38,428 nt of DNA, from positions 1 to 38,428 of the forward strand of contig CAYONG010000010.1 of the NCBI GenBank assembly GCA_964405235.1. The letters are read 5' to 3'. Below are positions 1 to 8,900 of this stretch, piece by piece. The DNA is from WS-11 sp964405235. GTDB lineage: Bacteria; Eisenbacteria; RBG-16-71-46. Position 1 is the first letter of the stretch. Each line of letters opens with the position of its first letter. The notes beneath the pieces were generated by a model. That model saw only the letters and a program-made list of their open reading frames with translations, did not search any database and was not told the DNA's origin. The position numbers were made by a program, and so were the translations under genes.

Positions 1-422
1 CTCCAGTCCTTGGACAGCAGCAGGTGGAGCATCTGGTAGCCGTGGCGCAACTCCTCGGCCATCACGCGCATCACCCAGAAGCGATCCTGGTCGTTGTCGG
101 CCCGCTCGATCGTGCCCGCGTGCTGCTGGATGGATCCGAACTCGGTCGAGGCCTGGGCGCGGATGATCGCCAGCAGATGGCCGGCCTCCTCCTCGCTGAG
201 CTGTTCGGGGTCCAGGCGCTTCTGCTCGCCCTTGTGCTCGCCGATCTGCACCACGTCGGGCGTGCCCAGCTCCATCTTGGCGCACAGGCAGAACCGCTCG
301 TCGGTCGGGAAGTACTTCTCCCAGTGGTCGAGGAGTGTCTGGTGGTCCTTGAAGTTGTGGCGCGCCCAGTGCTCGACCGCGCCGTGGTAGCGCTTCTCGA
401 GGGTGACCTGCTCAACCTTCAT
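1..422 (-). CDS. Diiron ferritin-like oxygenase, PaaA/phenylacetate-catabolism-like (partial, runs off left edge)
   Basis: The reading frame opens at the ATG at 422 on the minus strand and stays open to base 1, giving about 140 N-terminal residues. The middle is helical. It holds a candidate carboxylate ligand E94 (ASTEFGSIQQH) and an ExxH-type iron-binding motif at E124-H127 (AEELRHGYQM). This pattern fits the ferritin-like diiron fold of the phenylacetyl-CoA/benzoyl-CoA oxygenase type (PaaA, BoxB). The second half of the diiron site would lie outside the window. Its start codon overlaps the stop of the upstream GNAT gene as ATGA, so the two are probably co-translated. The exact substrate cannot be read from the fragment; another ferritin-like family is possible. 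Confidence 0.75.
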   Translation of the reverse strand, partial: MKVEQVTLEKRYHGAVEHWARHNFKDHQTLLDHWEKYFPTDERFCLCAKMELGTPDVVQIGEHKGEQKRLDPEQLSEEEAGHLLAIIRAQASTEFGSIQQHAGTIERADNDQDRFWVMRVMAEELRHGYQMLHLLLSKDW

Positions 423-892
423 CGCACTTCCCGCGCGGGTTCGTCCAGCCGCATCTCGAGCGCCTCCAGCGGAGACGGAGTCAGGCCCAACGCGCCCAGG
501 AAGCCCGTGAGCCCCGCGTCGCCGCGGTCCACCAGGGTGCGCACCGTGCGGGCGCCCCCGGCCCGGAAGTGGTCGACCATGGCCGTGAACATCCGGCGAC
601 CCAAGTCGTGCCCGCGGTGGTCGGGGTCGATCCCGAAGCGCTCGATCCAGCCGCTCGGCTCCTCGAGGCCGAACTCACCCGCTCGCAGATCGCCGAGCAT
701 GAAACCCACGACTTTGCCGTCCGCCTCGGCCACCTGGGAGGCCCCCGGATCGCGCCGGAGGTAGAACCCCACCCGCCGCTCCCAGATGTCGGGCCGGTAG
801 GTGCCGCTGATGCGCTCGTCGATCCTGACGATGGCGCTGATATCCAGCTCGTCGAGGGGGCGGATCCGGGTTTTGGCCTGGGTGCCGGGCAT
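419..892 (-). CDS. GNAT family N-acetyltransferase
   Basis: A 157-residue single-domain protein, the usual GNAT length. The acetyl-CoA binding motif A is visible as IDPDHRGHDLGRRM around residues 88-101, preceded by the beta4 strand (GWIERFGI) and followed by the amphipathic helix MFTAMVDHFRAGGA. The usual R-G-x-G-x-G loop reads R-G-H-D-L-G, so one glycine is replaced by aspartate. Family knowledge says it transfers an acetyl group from acetyl-CoA to an amine; the acceptor is unknown. The ATG at 892 has an AGGAG Shine-Dalgarno six bases upstream. Its stop overlaps the start of the diiron protein gene by ATGA, so it is the first gene of that operon. Confidence 0.88.
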   Translation of the reverse strand: MPGTQAKTRIRPLDELDISAIVRIDERISGTYRPDIWERRVGFYLRRDPGASQVAEADGKVVGFMLGDLRAGEFGLEEPSGWIERFGIDPDHRGHDLGRRMFTAMVDHFRAGGARTVRTLVDRGDAGLTGFLGALGLTPSPLEALEMRLDEPAREVR

Positions 893-1064
893 GAAACTCT
901 CCTAAGAGTATTCTCGTTAGATGTCGAGGCGGAAGCAGATTAGCAGGTTTTCCACGACGGCGGCAGGGACGGCCGCGGGGTGACATCCCCCCTTCAGTGC
1001 CTGTGCCATCCCGCTAAACCAATATGAGAAGGCAAGTTCCGGAATCGGGAGCGAGAAAAAACCG

Positions 1065-1094
1065 TTGAATTGCCCCTCGTTGGCCCGGTATCCT
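1065..1094 (+). promoter_or_regulatory. Candidate sigma70-type promoter in the 893-1250 gap
   Basis: The 358-base gap between the GNAT gene and the secreted protein is visibly less GC-rich than the genes around 1000-1100. It contains TTGAAT (1065-1070) and TATCCT (1089-1094) separated by 18 bases, which could drive the downstream secreted protein with a leader of about 150 bases. No convincing gene is seen in the gap. Only the match to consensus supports this. Confidence 0.33.
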
Positions 1095-1250
1095 CTACGC
1101 ACGCTTCAACATGAAGCCCATCGCCTGAAACGCAGCATCCGGGTTTGTGTTTCGTGAGAGTTTCGGCCGTGCGGGTCGAGGCCCCCAGCCTCCAGCCAAT
1201 CTCGGCGCCTCATCGTCGCGTAATAGACCGTTCTCGTGTGAAGGAGCGCC

Positions 1251-2207
1251 ATGACCTTTCGATACGCAGTCGCCGTTCTCGCCACGGTGGCAATGCTGGC
1301 AATCGCGGGCGGCGCAGCGGCACCCGCGAGCGCGCAGGGAGATTTCGATACGCCGACGCTCACGCTCGGTGTGACCGGTCTCGCCCGGCAGACGCTCACC
1401 GTCACCGCCGGTCCCAGCGGCACGCCATCCGGATTCACGCTCTGGTGGATGAAGAAGTCGGATTTCATCGCCAGCAACGGCGCGTGGTGGCTCTACGGCG
1501 ACCCGAGGCAGGGCGAGGCGTCGTTCACGGGCACACCGACGCTGAACACCAACGGCGGCCAGTACACGACCTTCGTTCTGGGACCCAACGAGTCCATCGA
1601 GGTCGAGATCGGTGACCTGCTGGACGAGTCGGGCGTGACCGTGACCGGTTGGCGCTCCTCGTGGGGCGGCGAGCTCGAGTACGGCACCCAGTACGTCTTC
1701 TGCGCGTTCGCCAACGCCAGCGCGACGGTCTACCAGAGCGGCTTCACCGAGAACTTCGAGACGACGACGATCCAGACCCAGGACTGCACGTTCACCCAGG
1801 GCTACTGGAAGAACCACCCGGAGGCGTGGCCGGCCTTATGTCTCCCGATGACCCTCGGGGGCAACTCCTACACGCAGGCCGAGCTGCTGCAGATCTTCAA
1901 CCAGCCCGTGCAGGGCAACGGCGCGATCTCGCTCGCGCACCAGTTGATCGCGGCGAAGCTCAACACCTGCCAGGGCGCGAACCCCGCGGCCGTGGCCGCG
2001 TGTGTCACCGCGGCGGATGTGCTCCTGTCGGGCTGTGGCGCCAACTTGATCCCGCCGCTCGGCAGCTGCAGCCTGACGCCGGGCAGCACGAGCGCTAATA
2101 CGCAGTGCATGGACAACTACAACAACGGCGTCACCGGCCCCGGGCACTGCCCCGTGACGCCGACGAAGAAGGTCACCTGGGGCGAGCTGAAGGTGCTCCA
2201 CCGGTAG
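1251..2207 (+). CDS. Secreted protein with C-terminal TQGYWKNH module
   Basis: 318 residues. The N-terminus is a Sec signal peptide (hydrophobic stretch at 5-24, likely cleavage after ASA at 28). Residues 30-175 are beta-rich and lack a domain I recognise. From residue 179 comes a cysteine-containing module beginning CTFTQGYWKNH, with LGGNSYTQAELLQI, an ISLAHQLIAAKLN helix and a closing segment DNYNNGVTGPGHC. This module recurs in secreted proteins of many bacteria, but I know no function for it. The start is fixed by GAAGGAG just upstream of the ATG at 1251. The gene stands alone and is followed by a strong terminator at 2251. Export is well supported; the role is unknown, perhaps cell-surface or matrix. 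Confidence 0.82.
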   Translation: MTFRYAVAVLATVAMLAIAGGAAAPASAQGDFDTPTLTLGVTGLARQTLTVTAGPSGTPSGFTLWWMKKSDFIASNGAWWLYGDPRQGEASFTGTPTLNTNGGQYTTFVLGPNESIEVEIGDLLDESGVTVTGWRSSWGGELEYGTQYVFCAFANASATVYQSGFTENFETTTIQTQDCTFTQGYWKNHPEAWPALCLPMTLGGNSYTQAELLQIFNQPVQGNGAISLAHQLIAAKLNTCQGANPAAVAACVTAADVLLSGCGANLIPPLGSCSLTPGSTSANTQCMDNYNNGVTGPGHCPVTPTKKVTWGELKVLHR

Positions 2208-2250
2208 TGAAGTGAACGCCCGGTCCGGGCGACCGGGCGCGGCGGTACTC

Positions 2251-2287
2251 GAGCGGGGACGCTCCACGGCGTCCCCGCTCTTCATTT
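2251..2287 (+). terminator. Rho-independent terminator after the TQGYWKNH protein
   Basis: A perfect 12-bp stem (2251-2262 pairs with 2269-2280) with a 6-base loop, followed by the T-rich tract TTCATTT, begins 43 bases after the stop codon at 2207. The rest of the 317-base gap up to the diguanylate cyclase start shows no gene. Confidence 0.85.
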
Positions 2288-2524
2288 CGGCAGGGATCGC
2301 CGTCGGACCTCCCTTCTTCGACCCGGCCAGTCGTGACCCCGAGTGCCAGACCGATCCCGGCCGGTCGCGACCCCTGGGGTCCGGCCGTCCCGCCGGGCCA
2401 TCGCCCCCGGGTGATTGACCCCTCACCGAGCGGGACCTATTGTTCGATTCCATAGCCAGCGAGCAGGCGCCCGGTCGCGGCCTCCATGCGTCGGCTGGGA
2501 GCGCACTCTGCTCGCGAAGGAGCC

Positions 2525-3253
2525 ATGAGCCCGGGCAACCCGAACTCCCGCGGCGTCCCTTCCCGTCGACTGCTCGTCGTTCCGGCGGTATTCATCCTGC
2601 TGGTGGCGCTGACCCCATGGCTGGCCGAGTTCTACGAGCAGGGCGGCTGGCCGCGGCAGGCCCGAGCGTTTACCACCGAGCTGACGGTCTCCGGACTGAC
2701 GCTGGTGCTGGGCTGGTGGATCATCACCCTCATCCGCCGCGAGCAGCGCTATGGCGTCCGCCACCTGGCCGAGCTCGAGCGGCTCACCCTGACCGACCCG
2801 CTCACCGGGCTCGGTAACCGGCGCGCGCTCGAGCGCGACCTGCCGCGGGCGCTCCGGCTCTCCGAGCGCATCGATGTGCCGCTGGCGCTGCTCTACATGG
2901 ACATCGACCACTTCAAGCAGATCAACGATCTCAACGGACACGCGGTCGGAGACGACACGCTGCGGGTGCTGGGGGCCGTGCTGCGCTCGTCCTCGAGGTT
3001 GGGCACCGACATCGCCTACCGGGTGGGCGGCGACGAGTTCGTGATGACGCTGGTGACCGACCGGGTCGGCGCGGAGTTCGTCGCGCATCGCGCGGCACAG
3101 GACTTCTTCCAACGTTCACCGCGGCACTCGAGCATCAGCTTCGGCGTCGTGGTGTGGGACGGCAAGGCGAATGCCTCGGTGTTGCTCGACCAAGCCGACA
3201 GCCGGATGTACCAGAGCCGCTTCGGAAGCGCCTGGGTCCGTCAGCCCGCGTAG
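2525..3253 (+). CDS. Membrane-anchored GGDEF diguanylate cyclase
   Basis: 242 residues from the ATG at 2525, chosen because GAAGGAG lies just upstream; an ATG at 2486 would add 13 residues without such a site. Two membrane helices (about 14-32 and 52-70) flank a short extracytoplasmic loop. A GGDEF domain follows from about residue 88 (LTDPLTGLGNRRALERDL), with the metal-binding MDIDHFKQIND at 125-135 and an intact GGDEF signature at 168-172. It should make cyclic di-GMP from two GTP at the inner membrane. The position of the product-inhibition RxxD site carries R-L-G-T-D instead, so canonical I-site feedback is probably absent. The stop lies one base from the stop of the convergent hydrolase gene. 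Confidence 0.93.
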   Translation: MSPGNPNSRGVPSRRLLVVPAVFILLVALTPWLAEFYEQGGWPRQARAFTTELTVSGLTLVLGWWIITLIRREQRYGVRHLAELERLTLTDPLTGLGNRRALERDLPRALRLSERIDVPLALLYMDIDHFKQINDLNGHAVGDDTLRVLGAVLRSSSRLGTDIAYRVGGDEFVMTLVTDRVGAEFVAHRAAQDFFQRSPRHSSISFGVVVWDGKANASVLLDQADSRMYQSRFGSAWVRQPA

Positions 3254-3254
3254 A

Positions 3255-4685
3255 TTAGTGCGGGCCCGGTCCGCTCTCCGCGCCGGCCGGCGCGAGCCGG
3301 TGGACGATCCGCGGACCGGCAGGGGCGGTGCGCGTCCAGGGCCAGCGCCAACCGTTTGAACGCCGGGTCGCCGGCGGGTGAGCCCCGTTGCCGTTGGTCC
3401 CTTCGGACCGGTTCCACACCAGTCGGTGGGAGTCTCCGCGCAGGGCGTCGGCGAAATCGGCGTCCACCGCCTCGGCCGCCAGCCACGCCCCATCCCGCGC
3501 TCCCCGCTCTTCCTGCGCATCGGGACGCCGGGTCGCGCGATGCCGCTCGATCTGGTGCGCCAACCAGCCCACCATGCGCGGCCGCATGTCGGCAAGCATG
3601 TTGAAGCACTCGTGGCCGCCGTCGGGGTAGTAGAGCAGCTCGCGCGGACCGCGGCCGTCCTCGAAGATGCGCCACGCTTCGGTCCCGGGGGTGATGAGGT
3701 CGTGTCCGCCGCCCGCGACGATCAGCGGACAGCGCAGCCGCGGCAGCACCTCCGCCAGCGTGATGCGGTTGACCGAAGCACCCATCTCGCTCTCTTCGAC
3801 GTTGTAGAGCGCCGCCAACTCCCGGCGCAGCGAGGCGAGCGTCACGTTCCAGTAGATGTCTGCCGAGTAAGGTGGGCTCACCGCCGCCACCGCCCGCACC
3901 CGCGTGTCGTGGGTGGCCATGCGGATCGCCAGGTAGCCGCCCAGGCTCATGCCGAAGAAGCCGACGGCGTCCGGATCCAGCTCGGGCGTGGCCTCGATCT
4001 GGTTCAGGATCGCGACCCCGACCGGGCGCGGCTCGGCCACCATCGACATACGATGCCAGGTGGCGCCAAGCCCCGGACCGTCGAACATGATGACCGCCAT
4101 CCCGCGCTCGAGCATCGCCTCGCCCCACCAGTGCATCTCCTCCTTGACGCCGTTGGTGCCGTTCAGGAGCACCACCACCGGGGCCGGGCGCCTTCCGGGC
4201 GGCATCCTCAAGTAGCCCTGCATGCGGTGGCGCCGGAAGGTGACCTCAAACGGCACGGCGGGGAGATCGAAGAGCGGGGCCGCCTGCGCGTAGGCGCGCA
4301 CGCAGCCGTCGTGGAGCGCGCGCTTGCGGCCGATATCGAGAAAGACGACGTACTGGGCAAAATTGTAGGCGGCCGACGCGCAGAGGAAGTGACGCGCCGC
4401 CGTCGCCCGCTGTCCGAGCGTGAGCGCGTCCCGCGCCCATTGCTCGTGCTCGCGGGCCAGGCTCTCCCACTCGTCCACCCAGGATTCGAGGCTGGTGACG
4501 CGGCACAGCACCCGGTCCAGGTCACGGGGCGAGACGCCGCCGTTGGTGAACTGGAGGCGCGCCCAGTCGGGCATGTGGCGGGCGATCCCCATGCGCAGGG
4601 TGAGACGCACGAATCCGGGCCGCAGGAGCTGGCTGCGCAGCACGTGAGGCGCCAGGAAGTCGACCCTTCCGCCCTTGACCGCCAT
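3255..4685 (-). CDS. Alpha/beta hydrolase with helical N-terminal domain (FrsA/DHPON-hydrolase-like)
   Basis: 476 residues. An N-terminal helical region (about 60-130) precedes an alpha/beta hydrolase core. The nucleophile elbow is GMSLGG with S247. The likely acid is D329 (GGGHDLITP) and the catalytic histidine H358 (PDGGHECF); the oxyanion region is LLNGTNG at 173-179. This arrangement resembles FrsA/DUF1100 and 2,6-dihydropseudooxynicotine hydrolase proteins, which cleave C-C or ester bonds; the substrate cannot be told. The last 75 residues are low-complexity, rich in R, P, G and W, and may not belong to the fold. The ATG at 4685 has only a weak upstream GAGGG. The gene converges on the diguanylate cyclase with a one-base gap. 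Confidence 0.85.
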   Translation of the reverse strand: MAVKGGRVDFLAPHVLRSQLLRPGFVRLTLRMGIARHMPDWARLQFTNGGVSPRDLDRVLCRVTSLESWVDEWESLAREHEQWARDALTLGQRATAARHFLCASAAYNFAQYVVFLDIGRKRALHDGCVRAYAQAAPLFDLPAVPFEVTFRRHRMQGYLRMPPGRRPAPVVVLLNGTNGVKEEMHWWGEAMLERGMAVIMFDGPGLGATWHRMSMVAEPRPVGVAILNQIEATPELDPDAVGFFGMSLGGYLAIRMATHDTRVRAVAAVSPPYSADIYWNVTLASLRRELAALYNVEESEMGASVNRITLAEVLPRLRCPLIVAGGGHDLITPGTEAWRIFEDGRGPRELLYYPDGGHECFNMLADMRPRMVGWLAHQIERHRATRRPDAQEERGARDGAWLAAEAVDADFADALRGDSHRLVWNRSEGTNGNGAHPPATRRSNGWRWPWTRTAPAGPRIVHRLAPAGAESGPGPH

Positions 4686-5004
4686 CTCACACCCTCACGT
4701 GATCACTCGCGCACGTCGGCCGGGTTCCATCGGGATCCCGGGGGACCGGCGTCCGTTCTTCAGAGGTTGAACCGGCCCGTCCCGATTCGGGAAAGTTGCA
4801 TCATGCATGCCACCGTGATCGTACTCCCAAGGATTCGGCCGCAATCCGGGTGACTTGATGGGAACCTGCATTCCGCGTGGTTCGCACGAGCACAAGTGGC
4901 GTGAGCGCCGCGATCGCCCGGCGCATGGGCGCCTTATCGGAGTTTCGCTGTTGGGTGTAGCGGCGACGCGACTGGGCGAACTCCCGCAGCGCGTGCGGTG
5001 ACGA
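4686..5004 (-). other. Intergenic region between pabC and the hydrolase
   Basis: 319 bases between two minus-strand genes. It should hold the 3' end of the pabC transcript and the hydrolase promoter, but I see no clear promoter, terminator hairpin or conserved gene. Confidence 0.4.
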
Positions 5005-5889
5005 TCATCGGCCGTGAACGCGGCCCGCTTCCATCGTCACCTCAGCGCGGTAGGCCGCGAGCAGCGTGTCCGCGACCGAGCGCCCCGGGATCGCCAGATC
5101 CTGAAGGGTGCCCACCGGGACGATCTCCTGCACCGTGTTGGTCAGGAACACCTCGTCGGCGGCGCGCAGATCGGCGAGCGTCAGGGTGCGCTCGCGGGCC
5201 GGGATCCCGGCCGCCGCGCACAACCCGAGCACCACCGCCCGGGTGATGCCCGGGAGGATCCCGGAAGTGAGTGGAGGGGTCAGGATCTCGCCCGCGATCA
5301 CGGCGAACACGTTGCTCACCGCCCCCTCCAGCACCTCGCCCGCAGGGCTGACGAGCAGGGTCTCGTCCGCGCGCGCCGCCCGGGCCTCCTCGCGCGCCAG
5401 GTGGTAGGCGAGCCGGCTGGTGGTCTTGTGGCAGCCGAGGGGCCCCGGCTCGAACGGACGCTTGGAGACGATGACGGTCGCGGCCCCGGTTCGCGTCCCG
5501 CGCCAGAGCCGCGCCGCGAGCGGCTCCACCTCGGCCCAGGCGCCGGTGCGGGACGCCCGCCTCACGATGCCGCCCGGGATGCCGCGCGTCACGGTGAGGC
5601 GGGCGACCGCGTCGGAGAGCCCTTCGGCCGCGAGCAACTGGTCCAGAGCCGCGCGCAGCGTGACCGGCGAGGCCGGGACCGGGAAGCCGAGCACCGCCGC
5701 CGAGAGCACCAGGCGCTCCATGTGTCGCAACCACCCGAACGGATGACCCCCATAGACCCGCAGGGTCTCGAACAGCCCCTCGCCATCGCGGGCGCCCCGG
5801 TCGAACAGCGAGAGCACGGCCTCCTCGCCGCGGCGGAGGTGGCCGTTGATCCAGAGCGTGCAATCGGGAAAGGGGGGGCGTCGAGTCAT
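5005..5889 (-). CDS. pabC: PLP-dependent class IV aminotransferase, 4-amino-4-deoxychorismate lyase-like
   Basis: 294 residues from the ATG at 5889. A start 10 codons earlier would put the start codon inside a hairpin, so the inner one is preferred. Fold-type IV landmarks are clear: GEGLFETLRVYGG (36-48), the PLP lysine K155 in GCHKTTSRLAYHLA, E188 and SNVF at 192-195, and the phosphate-binding SGILPGITR at 209-217. The KTTSR context fits aminodeoxychorismate lyase, which releases pyruvate to give p-aminobenzoate for folate. The presence of pabB in this window supports that, but the genes are about 6.4 kb apart. A D-amino-acid or branched-chain aminotransferase is the main alternative. Confidence 0.8.
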   Translation of the reverse strand: MTRRPPFPDCTLWINGHLRRGEEAVLSLFDRGARDGEGLFETLRVYGGHPFGWLRHMERLVLSAAVLGFPVPASPVTLRAALDQLLAAEGLSDAVARLTVTRGIPGGIVRRASRTGAWAEVEPLAARLWRGTRTGAATVIVSKRPFEPGPLGCHKTTSRLAYHLAREEARAARADETLLVSPAGEVLEGAVSNVFAVIAGEILTPPLTSGILPGITRAVVLGLCAAAGIPARERTLTLADLRAADEVFLTNTVQEIVPVGTLQDLAIPGRSVADTLLAAYRAEVTMEAGRVHGR

Positions 5890-5907
5890 GAGCCTCGAGG
5901 TCGATGG

Positions 5908-5940
5908 CCCCACGGCCACGATGTCCGAATGGCCGTGGGG
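5908..5940 (-). terminator. Hairpin between the copper oxidase gene and pabC
   Basis: A perfect 11-bp inverted repeat (5908-5918 with 5930-5940) with an 11-base loop lies 37 bases downstream of the copper oxidase stop. It has no T-tract, so it could be a Rho-assisted terminator or an mRNA-protecting stem. Confidence 0.45.
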
Positions 5941-5977
5941 TTGCCAGGGGCTGGCGTGCGCGGAGGCACGGCAGCTC

Positions 5978-8900
5978 CTATGGCACTGCGCTCATTTTCC
6001 CGCGCGCCCGGAACGCTCCGGCCATGATGCGGTACGCGTAGACGCCCGGGCGCACGGCGGCCCCACTTGCATCGCGGAGGTTCCACTCGGCAACGTGAGA
6101 ACCCGCCGAGTACGTCCGATCGGCGAGCGTCGCCACCCGGCGGCCGAGCAGATCGAACACCTCCAGCTTGACCGGGCGCTCGAGCGGCAGATCGAAGCGG
6201 ATGATGGTCGAAGTGCCGGCAGGGTTGGGCTCGCTCTGGTGGAGGGCGAAGCTCGCGGGGAGCGACGCATCAAGACTCCGGCGCTGCGAGAACGGAATCG
6301 GCGGGGCCGTCCCCTGCCGGCGCACCAGCAGGTACCAGGACGGCACATCGTGCTGTCCGTGGCTCGCGACGGCGTAGGTCAGGTCGACTACGTCTCCGGC
6401 GAGCAGCTCCGGGCTGCCCCCGCTGGCGATGAACTCAGCTCCCAATGGCCCAAGCCGTGAGTGCCGAGCGTCCACCAGCACGTAGTCCTGGGCACGCTGG
6501 CGGAAGTGGGCCATGACCCGCTCCAGACCCAAGAAGCCCGGTATTGCTACCCGGCCCCGCTCGCGCAGCGCGCAGAGCCCCAGCAGGTTCTCAGTCTCGG
6601 CGGGGGTGAAGCGACCGAGGGTGTCGCGCTCGCCATCGGACGACTCTCGCTCCACCGTGATCTCCGAGCCGGCTGGGGCGAAGCCGTCGGCTTCGGTGGC
6701 GAGGTGTAAGGAGACTCGCCAAGCCCCCTCAGCGGCTCGTCGGGTCTCGGTGATGAGCAGCCCTAAGCCCGGCTCGAGGGCTTCCGCCCCGGCGGGGGCA
6801 GCACCCGCGAGGAGGGGGCTCGCGCCCTCCTCTCCGCCCTCCACCCGGTGGGCCGAGAGGCCGCCGCCGCCGGGGCCGCACATGGTTTCGACGGCCACCG
6901 AGACCGGCGTGGACTCGTGCTGGTTGTCGTCCCAGGCCGACACCGTGAAATAGTTCCAGCTACAGGCATTCAGGCCCGTGACTGAGCCCCCCCCGGGGCT
7001 GCCGGCGAACCCCGGGACGGATTCATCCGTGGAGCCACGCAGGTCGAACACCGCGGGGGGTCCCGAGGCGGTGAGCAGGTCGTCGTCGCCGGGGCCGGTC
7101 CAGGTGAACCAGACCTCGGTCGACCCCACCACGTCGGGAGTGAAGTCGGTGATCGGCGCCGGGGCCACCTGGTCGCAGAGATCAGCGTCGCCGGGACTGT
7201 CGAGGCGCACCCACTTGGCGATGGAGGGCACATCCGCTCCATCGGCCGACCCGGTCAGGAAGAGGAGGTAATACCCGGGAGGGGCCGCGAACGCGTTCGC
7301 TGGCGCGGTCAGAAACAGCCGCTTCGGGCTGCCGGCATGACCGGCGATCTGGAGCGGCACGTATCGCTGGTTCTGGTCGAAACCGTGAGTCACAGCACCT
7401 GGCCGGATGAGGCACGCGCCGCGAATGTCCGCCGTGTCGGCCACACAGACGGTGAACGTCTGTCCCCAGCGGATTTCCGAAGGCGCGTCGTTGATCTGCG
7501 GCCGGGTGGCGAGCTGGCCATCGGCCTTGAAGAGGTACGGCGGGCAGTAAATGCTCACCGTGGTCGCGTCAGGGTGGTCATTCCCACCAGAGTTAAGAAT
7601 GCGCCCGTCGGGCAGCAAGAGGGCAACCGAGTGATACCCCCGCACCAGCGTGGTGGCGGCCAGTAATCCGCCGGGACCGGAATACCAGACCCCCTGTGAG
7701 TCCGCGGGGTACTGGGGATCCGGCGGGTGCCAGAGCTCCGGCTCGAACACGGGATCCGTATTCTGTGATGCAAACACTTGGCCGAGGCCGCCGGTCACGA
7801 GGATGTCGCCGCCCGGCAAGAGCGTCAGGTTGTGAAAGACGCGCGGATGGCTCATCGCGGGGCTGCTCTGCCATACCGGGCTTGCGATGTTGAGATCGAT
7901 GATCTTGGTGGTTGCGACTGCGGTTTGGTAGTACTCCGTCTCTCGGCTCCCGCACTTCAGTATCTTGCCGGGTAAGTACATGGCGGCGGATCCACCTTTG
8001 AATCCGCTGCCGCTGCCGGCCGGTAGCTGGGTCCATTGTCCGGTGGTCACATTGATCTGGTAGGTACCGGAGTTGGTGCCGTCCTGCAGGATGCTCGGCC
8101 CGGCAACGAAGGCGTTTCCATTCGGCATGGAGAAGACGAACGGGTACCACTCAATGAAGAGCCGTGGCGGTAGCTGCTGCCACGTGGTGGAGTCACCGGG
8201 CACGACGATCTCGGGGCGTCGCTCGAAGAGCAGGAACGGCACTGGCTGCATCGTCTGGCCGGTCAGGCCAAAGGCCTGCGAGGCCATGGTTCGCCACGTC
8301 CACGACGACGTGTCGTAGCCGGGCCATTGGAAAACGAGGTCGAGTGTGTGCACCTGGCCGTCTGCCACCGTCGCCGTGCCCGTGGCACCCCCGTACACGA
8401 TGAGCCGGACACCAGTGTCGTCGAGCGTCGCCCCGAACCAGGAGCGCGGAGTGGGGGTGGCGCCAGGATTCGTGATCGTGACCGGGACCCACTCGATCTT
8501 CCCCGGTGTGTCAATCCACAGGTGCCAGACATCATTCAAGAAGCCGGACCCAAACTGGCTCTCCCCTCCGAAGAGAATCGCGCGGCACTCACTCAACGGG
8601 TTGGCGCGCAGCCGCGGCCACCGGTCATAGAGCATTCCGTGGCCCAACCGGGCCGGGGGCCGAGCCGCTGTCCGGGGCACCAGTCGAGCCCATTGCAGCG
8701 GCTGGACCTTGAGATCGAGGGCAAAGACATCGTTGTCGACCGCGGCACCGTTCACCGCGGCGGCCCCCCCGAAGACCAGGATCCGATTCCGTGCCCGGTC
8801 GAACACCGCCGTGTGCCCGAACCGCAGGCCCGGTCCATCGCCGGAGACCGTGATCGGTGTCCATCGCCACTGATCGAATGCATTCTTGACGAGCCTCCAT

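Noticed and set aside
917..1102. 61-codon minus-strand frame in the 893-1250 gap
   Set aside because: No ribosome site or similarity; the segment looks like promoter DNA.
3378..4853. 491-codon plus-strand frame
   Set aside because: Antisense to the alpha/beta hydrolase; Arg/His/Gly-rich composition typical of a shadow frame in GC-rich DNA.
4800..5000. Minus-strand coding-like stretch (REFAQSRRRYTQQRNSDKAP)
   Set aside because: Short, no recognised family, no start signal.
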